From positions 248,001 through 312,000 of the forward strand of contig NZ_WMDQ01000005.1 in assembly GCF_009707955.1 (NCBI RefSeq): DNA of 64,000 nt. The letters are read 5' to 3'. Below the pieces are notes generated by a model. It saw only the letters and a program-made list of their open reading frames with translations. It was not told the DNA's origin and ran no database searches. Below, one piece after another: positions 18,024 to 27,696 of this stretch. Position 1 is the first letter of the stretch; each line of letters opens with the position of its first letter. A program made the translations under genes and the position numbers. The stretch is from Flavobacterium sp. LC2016-13. Its GTDB lineage: Bacteria; Bacteroidota; Bacteroidia; Flavobacteriales; Flavobacteriaceae.

Positions 18024-19484
18024 TTACTTTCTATTTATAATTCCTTTGATGGTGCTTTTTTCGTTGTGATAAATAAAATAAATGAAGATTAAAAGTAACG
18101 GAATTCCAACATAATATTTCTCTCTGAATCCGTAAAAAGAAATTGCCGAAAACAGAATTGAAATTCCTAAATAAGCTCCAATTTTATTCATATCATAAGG
18201 TATCGGGTAATATTTATTTCCTAAAATATAAGAGATTAACATCATACTTCCGTAGGCAGAAATAGTCGCAATTGCTGAACCGTAATAACTGTATTTTGGT
18301 ATTAAAAAATAATTTAAAACCAGAGTTACAATTGCTCCAACAATAGAAATATAAGCTCCGATTTTTGTTTTATCTGTGAGTTTATACCAAACTGATAGGT
18401 TGTTGTAAATTCCTAAAAAGAAATTTGCCAGAATAATTAACGGCACCACTTTCATCGCTTCCCAATATGATTTATTGTCTAATAAAAGATATTTTAAAAA
18501 GTCTGCAAAAACAATTACTCCCAATAAAATCAACGAACCAAAAATCACAAAATATTTTGTAATTACGGCATAGGTTTGTGGGGCATTTTCGTTATTGGCA
18601 TGACTAAAAAAGAAAGGCTCGATTCCTAATCTAAAAGCTGTTGCGAACAAAACCATAAATAAGCCAAGTTTATAACAAGCTGAATACGCTCCAACTTCTG
18701 ACTTCGCTAAATTTTCTGGCAATAAATATCCTAAAAGAATTTTATCAAAATGTTCGTTAACAGCAAATGCAAGTCCGGCAACCAAAATTGGTAAACCGTA
18801 TTTCATCATTTTTTTCCAAAGAACAGGATCAAATTTTCTGCCAAGCGAAAGGTAATTCGGCGAAAGCACAACAAAAGTGGCTAAACTCGCCAACAGATTT
18901 GCAATGAAAATATAGGCAATCTGGAAATTTTCGACGTATAAATTGTCCCAAACAGAGTTAGGATTTGCGGCTGCAAGTTTTGGTAAGTATATTAAAAAGA
19001 AGAAATTCAGTAACATGTTAATCACCACATTTCCAATTTTTATTGCTGCATAAACCATTGGTCTCTGGTTTGCTCTAAGTTTAGAAAACGGTACTAAAAC
19101 CAGGGCATCTAAAACTAAAATCCAAACAGAATAGGTGATATATTGTGCATCAACTTCTGCCCAATTCGCCAATGTGTTTCTAAAAATTAACGCGGCAAAT
19201 AAAAACCCAATTGATGACCAAAATATAGAAATTGTAGATGTTGCAATTACATTTTTCTTGTCTTCTTCGGCACTGTAAAATCTAAAAAAAGCCGTTTCCA
19301 TTCCGTAAGAAAGTACAACATTAAAGAAAACCATCCACGATAAAACGATCGAAACCTCGCCATATTCTGCAGTTGGTAAAATACCGGTATACAATCGTAC
19401 TAATAGAAAACTCAACATGCGCGGTAAAACCGTAGCAAGTCCGTAAATAGCCGTTTGTTTGAATAGATTTTTATATAATCCCAA
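18024..19484 (-). CDS. Oligosaccharide flippase / polysaccharide biosynthesis protein
   Basis: A 486-residue membrane protein with about fourteen hydrophobic segments and the MVF-type opening KQTAIYGLATVLPRMLSFLLV. The family moves lipid-linked sugars across the inner membrane. The start is TTG at 19484; no in-frame ATG is nearby. It is first in the operon with dut, the nucleotidyltransferase, the TPR protein, DUF4292 and the EnvC-like gene. Confidence 0.85.
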   Translation of the reverse strand: MGLYKNLFKQTAIYGLATVLPRMLSFLLVRLYTGILPTAEYGEVSIVLSWMVFFNVVLSYGMETAFFRFYSAEEDKKNVIATSTISIFWSSIGFLFAALIFRNTLANWAEVDAQYITYSVWILVLDALVLVPFSKLRANQRPMVYAAIKIGNVVINMLLNFFFLIYLPKLAAANPNSVWDNLYVENFQIAYIFIANLLASLATFVVLSPNYLSLGRKFDPVLWKKMMKYGLPILVAGLAFAVNEHFDKILLGYLLPENLAKSEVGAYSACYKLGLFMVLFATAFRLGIEPFFFSHANNENAPQTYAVITKYFVIFGSLILLGVIVFADFLKYLLLDNKSYWEAMKVVPLIILANFFLGIYNNLSVWYKLTDKTKIGAYISIVGAIVTLVLNYFLIPKYSYYGSAIATISAYGSMMLISYILGNKYYPIPYDMNKIGAYLGISILFSAISFYGFREKYYVGIPLLLIFIYFIYHNEKSTIKGIINRK

Positions 19485-19512
19485 AATAATTATGTAATAA
19501 AATTTGTAAAAA

Positions 19513-19546
19513 CAAAAATAACCAATTCTCTGAGATAATTACGCAA
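19513..19546 (-). promoter_or_regulatory. Promoter of the flippase-dut-envC operon
   Basis: The minus strand shows TATTTTTG (19513-19520), with a TTG at 19544-19546 placed 23 bases upstream. Confidence 0.5.
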
Positions 19547-19576
19547 TTTGTTTACGTATTAAGTATAATATAACCT

Positions 19577-21106
19577 TTATGCGTTTTCGTCTGTCGCAGT
19601 GAAACTAACACTTTTTTGTGTTTCTTTTGGTTCGGGAATATCTTCTTCGGTGAATGTTTTTAAAACCTTATTGCTAATTTTTTTAAGTTTCACGATTCTG
19701 TTTGCCTGATTCTGAACGCATTTTTCAAACAAGTTTCTTACAACTCTCGCATTACCAAAACTTTCGTCTTTTTCGGCATACAATAATTCAAAAGTATCAA
19801 CGAGTTTTTCTTTTGCTTCTTCTGAAACTATAAAATCAGATTTAGCGCAAAATGATTCGAAAATCTGAAATAATTCTGTCGGCGTAAAATGTTTAAAATG
19901 AAAAAATCGATTAAAACGAGAGCGCAATCCAGGGTTTGATTCTATAAACATTTTCATTGGTTCTGTATATCCGGCAACTACGACAGCCAAATCATCACGG
20001 TGATCTTCCATTCTTTTCAGCAATGTATTTACGGCTTCGGCACCATAATCATTTCCGGATAAGTTTTGTGTAAGTGCATACGCTTCATCAATAAATAAAA
20101 CGCCGCCAATACTAGATTCTACTGCGGTATTTACTTTGGTTGCTGTTTGTCCTACATAACCTGCAACCAATCCTTCGCGATCTGTTTCATACATTTGGCC
20201 TTTAGACAAAAAACCTAAATGTTTAAAAATCCTGCTTAAAAGTCTGGCGACTGATGTTTTACCGGTTCCTGGGGCGCCAAGAAAAACGGTGTGTAATGTA
20301 ATCTCCACATTTTTGAGTCCTTGTTTCGATCTCTTTTTTTGTATCTCTAATAAATTAATAAGTTCTGCAACATCTCTTTTTACTTCGGCAAGACCTACTA
20401 AAAGATTTAATTCTTCCAAAACTTTTTCAAGCGTATCTTCTTCCGGAAGATTCTCTAATTCTTTTTTATCGTTTGATTTATTTAAATCCAAGTCTAAAAA
20501 ATTAGCAAGCACTTTTGTGTTTTCAAACTTTTTATCAAATGCAAATTGAATGAAATTTTGATATTTGTTTAAAATTTCTTCAAGCTTATTATGTTTTTGT
20601 TCAAACAATAATTGGGGCAACAAATGCTTATTTGCCTTTTGATTTGAAGATTGTAATTTGTTTTCTTTTTGAATTTTTATAAGATGATTTTTAAATTCAT
20701 CTGTAAAAACCAATTGGTTTAATTCGCTTGCTGAGTTTTCATTTGCAAAGTGTGCGTTACGCAAAGCATCATAATAATATGCCAGAACAAATTGTGCTTT
20801 TTCATTTTTATTCGCTGCTTCTCTTTCATACAAATCAATAATATCTGAAAGAAAAAAATGTTCGGCTTTAGACAACAATCCTTTTGAGGATGTTGAAATA
20901 ACGCCTTCATTTAATTTTTGAATAAAATCTGAATCTTGGTTTAAGGCACTGCAAATTTCAAGAATACTTGTGGTTTCTTTTTGCAGATCTTTAATAAATG
21001 AAGCCGTAAAAACGGCTTCATTAGTTTTTATGTTTGTCTCTAAATATCTTTTCAGAGACAAAAAAGATTCTTCTATAAGCGATATTGGATGGCTCTTTTT
21101 TGACAT
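19577..21106 (-). CDS. CbbX/EccA-type AAA+ ATPase
   Basis: A 509-residue protein with a helical N-terminal region of about 220 residues of unknown fold, then an AAA+ module: Walker A GAPGTGKT near residue 277, Walker B GVLFIDEAYAL, and the CbbX/EccA-like stretch YGAEAVNTLLKRMEDHR followed by PGLRSRFNRF (arginine finger region). CbbX, SpoVK and EccA relatives remodel proteins by threading or pulling. It is the last gene of a six-gene operon, 8 bases after the ABC ATPase, so it may remodel or gate that transporter. Confidence 0.82.
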   Translation of the reverse strand: MSKKSHPISLIEESFLSLKRYLETNIKTNEAVFTASFIKDLQKETTSILEICSALNQDSDFIQKLNEGVISTSSKGLLSKAEHFFLSDIIDLYEREAANKNEKAQFVLAYYYDALRNAHFANENSASELNQLVFTDEFKNHLIKIQKENKLQSSNQKANKHLLPQLLFEQKHNKLEEILNKYQNFIQFAFDKKFENTKVLANFLDLDLNKSNDKKELENLPEEDTLEKVLEELNLLVGLAEVKRDVAELINLLEIQKKRSKQGLKNVEITLHTVFLGAPGTGKTSVARLLSRIFKHLGFLSKGQMYETDREGLVAGYVGQTATKVNTAVESSIGGVLFIDEAYALTQNLSGNDYGAEAVNTLLKRMEDHRDDLAVVVAGYTEPMKMFIESNPGLRSRFNRFFHFKHFTPTELFQIFESFCAKSDFIVSEEAKEKLVDTFELLYAEKDESFGNARVVRNLFEKCVQNQANRIVKLKKISNKVLKTFTEEDIPEPKETQKSVSFTATDENA

Positions 21107-21114
21107 ATTTTTAT

Positions 21115-21945
21115 TTAAGAAATCATCATTTGATGAATAATCTCTTTTGATAATTTTTGATGATCGTCACAATAATCTTTCCACGATAATCCCATTTCTC
21201 TAAGATCGTATTTCGCTACAATTGTTCCGTAGTTTTGTTTTTTTCCGTTAACGGTTGGGTGTCCAATAACATAAATTGTTTGTGCTAACTCAATCGCTAA
21301 TTCAATATCATGTGTAGAAAAAATGACCGTATTAAACTCTGAAGAATTACCAAGCAACTCAAAAGATTTTTTTACTTCTTCAATATTTCCTACATCCAAT
21401 CCTGAAAAAGGCTCATCTAAAACAATAAATTGATCAGATGAAAACAATTGTTCGATAATAGCTGTTCTTTGTCTTTGTCCTCCGGAAAGTTCGTTAGGAT
21501 ATTTGTCTGCACAATTATCCAGTCCCCATTCTTTCAGATATGTTTTTATTTTCTCGTCCTTTTCTGTATTCGAAAGTTTTGTTTTTCTTAAAGAAAATTT
21601 CAAAGCCTGCGTTACGGTTTTATGTCTGAACAAAGTATACTTTTGATCTACGAAACCAATGTCGCCTTCGTTTACAGGTTTTGCTGCGTTTGGTTCTGCA
21701 TTTTGAAAATCTCTAATTAAAATCTTTCCAGAATTTGAAGGAACTAATCCGGTCAATGCTTTAAAAAAAGTAGATTTTCCTCTTCCTGATCTTCCAACAA
21801 AAGCCACTACTTGTCCTGTACAATTTACACCTTCTCTAACAACATCTTTTTCTATAAGATTTATATCTTTTATAATAACAGTATCATCATACGCAACACT
21901 AAGATTTTCTACGTATAAAAGTGTCTCTTTATATTCGTGTGCCAT
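21115..21945 (-). CDS. ABC transporter ATP-binding protein
   Basis: A 276-residue nucleotide-binding subunit with Walker A GRSGRGKST, signature LSGGQRQR, Walker B FIVLDEP and a switch histidine (STHDIE). The order and type resemble importers of the nitrate/taurine/phosphonate class. It overlaps neither neighbour but is only 2 bases from the permease and 8 from the AAA+ gene. Confidence 0.9.
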   Translation of the reverse strand: MAHEYKETLLYVENLSVAYDDTVIIKDINLIEKDVVREGVNCTGQVVAFVGRSGRGKSTFFKALTGLVPSNSGKILIRDFQNAEPNAAKPVNEGDIGFVDQKYTLFRHKTVTQALKFSLRKTKLSNTEKDEKIKTYLKEWGLDNCADKYPNELSGGQRQRTAIIEQLFSSDQFIVLDEPFSGLDVGNIEEVKKSFELLGNSSEFNTVIFSTHDIELAIELAQTIYVIGHPTVNGKKQNYGTIVAKYDLREMGLSWKDYCDDHQKLSKEIIHQMMIS

Positions 21946-21947
21946 AA

Positions 21948-22718
21948 TTATATTTTTGAATATCTGAATATTGCTTTTCTCAGGAAATTAATTCCTGCAT
22001 CTAAACCAAGCCCTATTAATAGAATGATTATTTGAAGTGCAATAATTCGTCCTGTGTTCATGAATTTATCTGAGTTTTTGATCAAAAACCCCAATCCTCC
22101 AGAAGCCACCACAATAGATTCTACTGTTACGAGCATCATCCAGGTTATAGCAAGATTTTGTCTGATTACATCAATTACATAATCTAATCTTCCTAAAATT
22201 ATTACTTGCCAAAGCACTTCCCATCTATTACATTTCAGCATTTTAGCATGATCAAATTCTTCCTGCGGAATGTCTTTAATCACTGCTATTAATGAAGTCG
22301 TTAAGAATGTGGTTAAGAAAATAACTAAAATCCAAACCTGCATTGTTCTTGCTTCGTGAATGACCATTGTGATATAAAATGATAAACCTGTAAAAGGCAA
22401 AAATCGAAATTTAGTTACAAATTCTGAAATTGATTTTAATACCGGAATTGACCAGGCGTAGGCAAAAAACAACGAAATTATTGTTGCTAAAATGATCGAG
22501 ATAAAACACAATTGCAACGAATTGAAAATGTGCACTACCAAACCTTCTTTGTAAAGTTCTTTAAAACCTGTTAAAACCTGATTTGGAGATGGGAAAAGAT
22601 GTTTTTCTCCAGATGTGGTTACAAACCAAATAATGATCAAAAGAACCAACCAACTTATTAATATAATAGTTTTTTGGGATTTCGATATTTTTTCAAAAGG
22701 CGTAAAATATTTTTTCAT
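21948..22718 (-). CDS. ABC transporter permease (TauC/SsuC-like)
   Basis: A 256-residue protein with about six membrane segments and a BPD_transp_1-type EAA loop, seen around EEFDHAKMLKCNRWEVLWQVIILGR. This loop docks on the ATPase encoded directly downstream. The family imports small anions such as taurine, nitrate or sulphonates, but the substrate here is unknown. Confidence 0.88.
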   Translation of the reverse strand: MKKYFTPFEKISKSQKTIILISWLVLLIIIWFVTTSGEKHLFPSPNQVLTGFKELYKEGLVVHIFNSLQLCFISIILATIISLFFAYAWSIPVLKSISEFVTKFRFLPFTGLSFYITMVIHEARTMQVWILVIFLTTFLTTSLIAVIKDIPQEEFDHAKMLKCNRWEVLWQVIILGRLDYVIDVIRQNLAITWMMLVTVESIVVASGGLGFLIKNSDKFMNTGRIIALQIIILLIGLGLDAGINFLRKAIFRYSKI

Positions 22719-22728
22719 ATTTATAGTA

Positions 22729-22753
22729 AAGGGCTATCCAAAAGACAGCCCTT
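22729..22753 (-). promoter_or_regulatory. Hairpin after the OmpA-fused binding protein gene
   Basis: AAGGGCT (22729-22735) pairs with AGCCCTT (22747-22753), 15 bases after the binding-protein stop and before the permease start. There is no long T-run, so it looks like an RNA 3'-end stabiliser or weak attenuator, allowing more binding protein than permease. Confidence 0.55.
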
Positions 22754-22767
22754 AATTATTTTAAGAA

Positions 22768-24582
22768 TTATTTCAAGAAAGTAATAACAACACGTCTGTT
22801 CAGTGCTTTTCCTGAAGCAGTATTGTTATCTGCAATTGGGTTGTTTTGACCTTTTCCGTCAACCAATTGAAAACGGTTTGCAGGAATTCCTTTTTGTTGC
22901 AGGTAATTTACAACTGCCTGAGCTCTGCTTTTTGACAACGCTAAATTAGAATCTGGATTTCCAACATTATCAGTATGTCCAACAACAGTTAATTTTGTAT
23001 TTTCTGCCTGAACTAAAAGGTTATAAATTTTTTCAACTTCTTTACTTGATGAATTTGAAATATCAGCACTTCCTGTATTAAAGTTAATTTTCCATTCTCC
23101 AGAAGCTACAACCTCTTTTGCCTCATTACTATAATCTGCTTTATCTGCAGAAGTCGATTCGATATCATTAATGTTTTTCAGGAAGTATAAGTTTACTGCC
23201 TGATCGTAAGGAACTACTGCCCCAACATTTTCATTAAATCCAAACGGATTCAACTCTGTCAAATATCCAGAAACCTGATTGTAAACTGATTTGTATCTGT
23301 TAACTCCATCAGATAAACCATAATATTGCATTGCATCAGCATAATTAAATACTTTAGAACCTCCCATGTTATAAGTTAAACCTGCTTTTGTTCCTTGTTG
23401 TCCTTTAAACATTTTATACCAATATTCAGGAGTTTCTAGTTTATATGTTTCAGCAACTGCTTCTGAAGCTCTTACTTTCCAGTCTTCGTAATTTTTCATT
23501 TGGTTTGAAGCCGTCAATGCCGATTTCAAAATATTAGAAACGATATCCGGATTTTTAACTGCCCATTCTTTCACTCCAATAATAGTAGTTGGCATTTGGT
23601 TGTTGAATTCTTTTGTAGAAACGATATCAACAAAACCTGTCAATTTATCAAAAACTGTTTTATCACCAGGTGTCCAGGTTGCACAACCATCGATTTTTCT
23701 GTTAACAGATTTTCCAGTTAATTTTCCGTCTACAACTTCTTTCAAAGTAACAGTCCATCCTGTTGTTTGAGATTTAATTAATTCTTCTGCTGATTTAATA
23801 TAATCATCATTTTCAGATGGATAAATATTTACTGCATCAGCATCATACGTTGTTGGGTCAGGATTTACTTTTAATCCGTTTGCAAAACAATAGTTTACAG
23901 TTGTTACCCAGTCACCATCTCCAAGAACGGCAGAGATAACAGAACCTTTCATCGATTTTGGATCAGATTTCCAGCTTGGTGGCCCGATTAATTTATCTTC
24001 ACCATAACTCATACCTACTGCTCCCATTACCTGTAAGTGGTATTTATCTTTTCCGTATTTTTCGTCAAGTGATTTTTGAACAGAACTAATGTAAAATGGC
24101 GCGCCATCTCCCATAATAATAACTGCAAAAACACTTTTGCTTGAAGATGGGAAAGCTTCGCCTTTATCAAATTCTTCGATAAATTTCATTTGCATGTTAC
24201 GCAATTCTGAAAGCCAGTCCTGACGGATAATTTCAAGATTAACTCCGTTTTTTTCCATCAATGATCCTTTTGTTGTTTTTGGACCACCATTAGAAACAAT
24301 AATTCCAGACTGCGCATTCCATGCATAAGCACCAATTCTTACTAATGGTTTGTTTGCTACTTCAGTAGATATTTCTTTTGACGGAAGTGGAATTTTTGCC
24401 GCATTGGTAACGTTATTAACATCTGTTTGATTAAGCTCAATACCGTCTAATTGTTTTGAAACTGCGGTTTTAATTCCCGGAGAAATATAATAAACTCCAG
24501 CTAAAATTATTCCAATTGCTGCAATAACAATTATTAACTCAGAAAACGTTGTTAACTTTTCTGTTCTTAAAATTTTTCCCAT
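22768..24582 (-). CDS. ABC substrate-binding protein fused to an OmpA peptidoglycan-binding domain
   Basis: A 604-residue protein with one uncleaved membrane segment near residues 15-35, a periplasmic binding-protein domain (about 75-460, NMT1/phosphate-binding-like, with PTTIIGVKEWAVKNPDIV) and a C-terminal OmpA domain (about 490-604). The latter has GHTDNVG, SLALSKSRA-like and NRRVVI signatures of peptidoglycan binding (seen: NLALSKSRAQAVVNYL). The fusion would tether the solute receptor between inner membrane and cell wall. Its ABC partners follow in the operon. Confidence 0.85.
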   Translation of the reverse strand: MGKILRTEKLTTFSELIIVIAAIGIILAGVYYISPGIKTAVSKQLDGIELNQTDVNNVTNAAKIPLPSKEISTEVANKPLVRIGAYAWNAQSGIIVSNGGPKTTKGSLMEKNGVNLEIIRQDWLSELRNMQMKFIEEFDKGEAFPSSSKSVFAVIIMGDGAPFYISSVQKSLDEKYGKDKYHLQVMGAVGMSYGEDKLIGPPSWKSDPKSMKGSVISAVLGDGDWVTTVNYCFANGLKVNPDPTTYDADAVNIYPSENDDYIKSAEELIKSQTTGWTVTLKEVVDGKLTGKSVNRKIDGCATWTPGDKTVFDKLTGFVDIVSTKEFNNQMPTTIIGVKEWAVKNPDIVSNILKSALTASNQMKNYEDWKVRASEAVAETYKLETPEYWYKMFKGQQGTKAGLTYNMGGSKVFNYADAMQYYGLSDGVNRYKSVYNQVSGYLTELNPFGFNENVGAVVPYDQAVNLYFLKNINDIESTSADKADYSNEAKEVVASGEWKINFNTGSADISNSSSKEVEKIYNLLVQAENTKLTVVGHTDNVGNPDSNLALSKSRAQAVVNYLQQKGIPANRFQLVDGKGQNNPIADNNTASGKALNRRVVITFLK

Positions 24583-24609
24583 TTTATTTTTAAAATTTAA
24601 TTGATTGTA

Positions 24610-25731
24610 TTAAAAAATATCTCCAAAACCTCCGCCAGATAATTTATCTTCTTTGGTCATTTTATAATTTGGACTTGTGTACTTCGTTGAATCCGGAATT
24701 GTATTATCACCTGTTTTAATTTCATCTGCCAACGAATCTAATCTTGAATAAAGCTCGTCGTTGTCTACTGAATATTTAGACGTTAAGGCATCAATGTCAA
24801 TTAAGTTTTCAGATGTTTTAGCAATATCTTGTGCAATTGTAGATGTTACAACTTCTAAAGCATATTCTAGTTCCCAGTCTTTTGTAAACAACATGGCACT
24901 TTTAGCACTTTCTGTTGCTTCTTTTGCATTTTTGGCAAATTCATATTCTTTTTGAAGCATCTTAACCGTTACATCAAAATCAGCAATTTTAATATCGATT
25001 GCCGTTCCTGCCAAAGTTAATTTTCTATCCATTTTACCTAAAACATTGGCACGAACACCATATTTTTGGATAAAACTTTTGCTTTGTTCGTATTGTGTAG
25101 AAACTCTTTGCGAGTCACTTAGTTTTCTTGCTAATTCACTTTGAAGGGCAACATATTCATCTGTATCTTTTGCTGCAACTCCATTTTGCTTCACCATTTC
25201 ATCCATTGCCGATTTCAATTTTTCGGACTGACGTTGTAAGCTCAAAACATCTTCCTGAAAAGCTTTTGCTTCTTTTTCAGATTTATTTGCTTCAATTTCC
25301 ATTTCATTTTTAAGACCTTTCAGCTTTGCTTTTGTGTTCTTAAAAACTTCACGGTTTTTAATCATTTTTTGCTTTTGCTCTTCCAATTCATTAAAAGGAT
25401 TGCTTTGAATTAAAGCTTTGTGCAAATTTTTTGTTGCAAAACGAAGCGCTTTCATTATAACGGGAGCCATCATAACCAAAAAAACCAAAAAGACACCTGT
25501 CGCAGATAATGCTATTGCCTGACCCAGCATTGTAAATAATGGCGGGATTATATAAGTCCAGATCAAATATCCTCCAACTCCAAGTAATCCAAGTGCCAAA
25601 GCCAAAAACAAAGACTTTTCACCTTTTTTAAGAGCGCCGGATTTTAAAGCAATTTCTCCTTTTGATTCGTCAAAATGTTTTAAAATTGGTAATGTTAAAA
25701 GTGTACTTTTTTCTTGTGCGAATTTATCCAT
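24610..25731 (-). CDS. Membrane-anchored coiled-coil protein, unknown function
   Basis: A 373-residue protein that I do not recognise. Two hydrophobic segments (about residues 42-62 and 70-92) are followed by a long charged coiled coil (about 115-330, with many K, E and Q) reminiscent of PspA/TelA-type proteins, and a glycine-rich tail SGGGFGDIF. It lies between the 225-residue coiled-coil gene (1-base gap) and the binding protein gene (27-base gap), and so probably forms part of the same machine. Confidence 0.7.
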   Translation of the reverse strand: MDKFAQEKSTLLTLPILKHFDESKGEIALKSGALKKGEKSLFLALALGLLGVGGYLIWTYIIPPLFTMLGQAIALSATGVFLVFLVMMAPVIMKALRFATKNLHKALIQSNPFNELEEQKQKMIKNREVFKNTKAKLKGLKNEMEIEANKSEKEAKAFQEDVLSLQRQSEKLKSAMDEMVKQNGVAAKDTDEYVALQSELARKLSDSQRVSTQYEQSKSFIQKYGVRANVLGKMDRKLTLAGTAIDIKIADFDVTVKMLQKEYEFAKNAKEATESAKSAMLFTKDWELEYALEVVTSTIAQDIAKTSENLIDIDALTSKYSVDNDELYSRLDSLADEIKTGDNTIPDSTKYTSPNYKMTKEDKLSGGGFGDIF

Positions 25732-25732
25732 T

Positions 25733-26410
25733 TTACAAATATTGATTGATTCCTGTTATTACAGTATTGATTGAGGTTAAGATTTTTTGTTTTGCTAAAT
25801 TGTTAGCTTCCATTTTTAATTGAATTTCTGAAAGCTGTTCCATATTAACAGGATCAATTTTCTGAAGTTCGATTTTTTTAGATTCCAGTTCTTTTTGAAG
25901 TTCTAAAATTTTTGCTTCTAAATCAGAAATACTTTTAGACAAGTTATATTTCTCCTTAGTAATACTATTGTCTAAATCTGCTTTTTTAGTTTTTCCAATA
26001 GTATCGTATTTAGCATAGACTTTTTCGATTTCAGCGATATAAAAACTTCCTTTTTGCAAAAGAAATTCTTTAGTTAAATCAGACTTTATTGATTTTCCCA
26101 TTGTAAAAGCCATCTGATAACTCTGCGGATTTGTAACTCCAACAGCTATAACAGACTTGTACAATTCAAAAAAATCAAAACCTGATTCATTCAATGATTC
26201 AAAACCTTTATCATAAACTTCAAAAATTTCGTTTAAAAAAGGGTTTGTCAAAGAATTAGTTGGAAATGATTCTGTAACTTGATTAGGAAATTTGTTGTCA
26301 GGAGTTGGTACAACAGGTGCCGAAGGTTGTTGAGCTGAACCCGTATTTTCTTGTTTATTAGCCTCTTCATTTATAAAAAGACTCTTCCAATTAAAACTTT
26401 CTTTTGCCAT
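25733..26410 (-). CDS. Soluble coiled-coil protein, unknown function
   Basis: A 225-residue protein without signal or membrane segments and not recognised. The first 50 residues are low complexity (Q, P, T, N). The middle (about 55-130) is a compact helical part with NPFLNEIFEVYDKGF. The last 90 residues form a coiled coil. It is first in the six-gene ABC/AAA+ operon. A cytosolic adaptor for the ATPases is one possibility, unproven. Confidence 0.7.
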   Translation of the reverse strand: MAKESFNWKSLFINEEANKQENTGSAQQPSAPVVPTPDNKFPNQVTESFPTNSLTNPFLNEIFEVYDKGFESLNESGFDFFELYKSVIAVGVTNPQSYQMAFTMGKSIKSDLTKEFLLQKGSFYIAEIEKVYAKYDTIGKTKKADLDNSITKEKYNLSKSISDLEAKILELQKELESKKIELQKIDPVNMEQLSEIQLKMEANNLAKQKILTSINTVITGINQYL

Positions 26411-26539
26411 TGCTTTTTGTTGATCTGATTTTTTTAATACCTTTTTGGTTGTTAAATATTATACGCACAAAACGTTAAAAAGTTACTAATTTTAAAAAAT
26501 ATAAATATAACCTTTTATAATTAGCAGATAATCATTATA

Positions 26540-26986
26540 TTATAAAGTTAGTTTCTTCTCGTCTAAAATCTTAACGAAATGAAATCCCTTTGGGCCGTAA
26601 CCTTGATTATAATAAAAACGATGTGCAGCAAAATTTCCCGTAAAAGCATCTAAAACAATACTGCTGCAATCCGCATCTATGGCTTTTTGTTCGATATAAT
26701 CTGTTAGTAATTTACCAATTCCTTTAGAACGCACATCTGGGTTAACGACAAAATTGTCAATCTCAAGATATTTACCCGTCCATAGTTTAGTTGCTGACCA
26801 ACAACCGGTAATTCCCAAACAAAGATCATTTTCAAAAACACCAATCTGAATATAGTTATGTGGTACCATTTGAGAAAGATAATTTTCATATTTCTCAATA
26901 GAAAGGTTCGGATAAAGAAATCTCATGGTTTCAATTTGCACCAACATTTCTTTTATTGTAGTAAGTTCTCGTATTTCTAGTTCCAT
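26540..26986 (-). CDS. GNAT family N-acetyltransferase
   Basis: A 148-residue enzyme with the acetyl-CoA loop VRSKGIGKLL (R/QxxGxG/A type) and the C-terminal pattern AHRFYYNQGYG. It should acetylate an amine of a small molecule or protein; the substrate is unknown. It is monocistronic, with its own promoter element upstream. Confidence 0.88.
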   Translation of the reverse strand: MELEIRELTTIKEMLVQIETMRFLYPNLSIEKYENYLSQMVPHNYIQIGVFENDLCLGITGCWSATKLWTGKYLEIDNFVVNPDVRSKGIGKLLTDYIEQKAIDADCSSIVLDAFTGNFAAHRFYYNQGYGPKGFHFVKILDEKKLTL

Positions 26987-27005
26987 GATATTGTAAGATA
27001 GTTAT

Positions 27006-27013
27006 CAAAATTA
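27006..27013 (-). promoter_or_regulatory. -7 element of the GNAT gene
   Basis: TAATTTTG on the minus strand matches TAnnTTTG, 19 bases before the ATG. A convincing -33 TTG at normal distance was not found. Confidence 0.45.
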
Positions 27014-27294
27014 ATCAAAAAATAACAACTTATTGAGAACAGAAAGTGTTGTTAAATCAAATAAACCTTAAACTGATATTATTAAAATTTCTCCTAACGC
27101 AATGACATTATATTACTTAATTTCTTTCATGGATTAAAACATACACATTATAGTCTCAGATTATCTACATCACTTGAGTTAATCTTTTGATTTTAAGAAG
27201 TTTTACAATTTAAATAGTGTTGAAATATATAAAACATGTGAAATATATAAATTGTTTCCGAAAATTATGTAACATTTTTTTAGCAGTGTCTTCT

Positions 27295-27302
27295 TAAATT
27301 TG
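27295..27302 (+). promoter_or_regulatory. -7 element of the first structured RNA
   Basis: TAAATTTG matches TAnnTTTG and is placed just before the first hairpin of the array. Only a T-run, not a clean TTG, occupies the -33 region. Confidence 0.55.
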
Positions 27303-27308
27303 CTTCAC

Positions 27309-27558
27309 AGGGATTGAGAAAGCTAAATACAACCCTTATAAAAAAGGAAGCACTGGGATTAATAAAGCTTGTTTGTTCCCATAAAAGACAAAGCACAAGG
27401 GAGTGATTCTGCTGAAATGTAACCCTCAAAAAAACAGAGCATTGGGACTGATAAAGCTAGTTTGTTCCCATAAAAGACAAAGCGCAAGGGAGTGATTCTG
27501 CTGAAATGTAACCCTCAAAAAAACAGAGCATTGGGATTAATAAAGCTAGTTTGTTCCC
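27309..27558 (+). repeat. 89-bp tandem array of two alternating hairpin half-units (copy 1)
   Basis: Half-unit a starts GGGAYTRATAAAGCT and ends TTCCC (copies at 27355-27380, 27444-27469, 27533-27558). Half-unit b starts AGGG and ends ACCCT (27309-27336, 27398-27426, 27487-27515). Like members recur at exactly 89 bp. Both are preceded by an A-run plus ACARAGC, and share the core GGGANTGAT-N3-GCT, so a and b are themselves diverged copies of one element of about 44 bp. Confidence 0.85.
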
Positions 27559-27696
27559 ACGAAAGACAAAGCACTGCAGAGAAATATCTGCTTTAGATTT
27601 ATAAAATGGAACTGATTCTCGGTTTATGATCAAATTGGGAATCACCATTTTATAATCATCACATTTAAAATAAAACTAAATACTATTATACTATAA

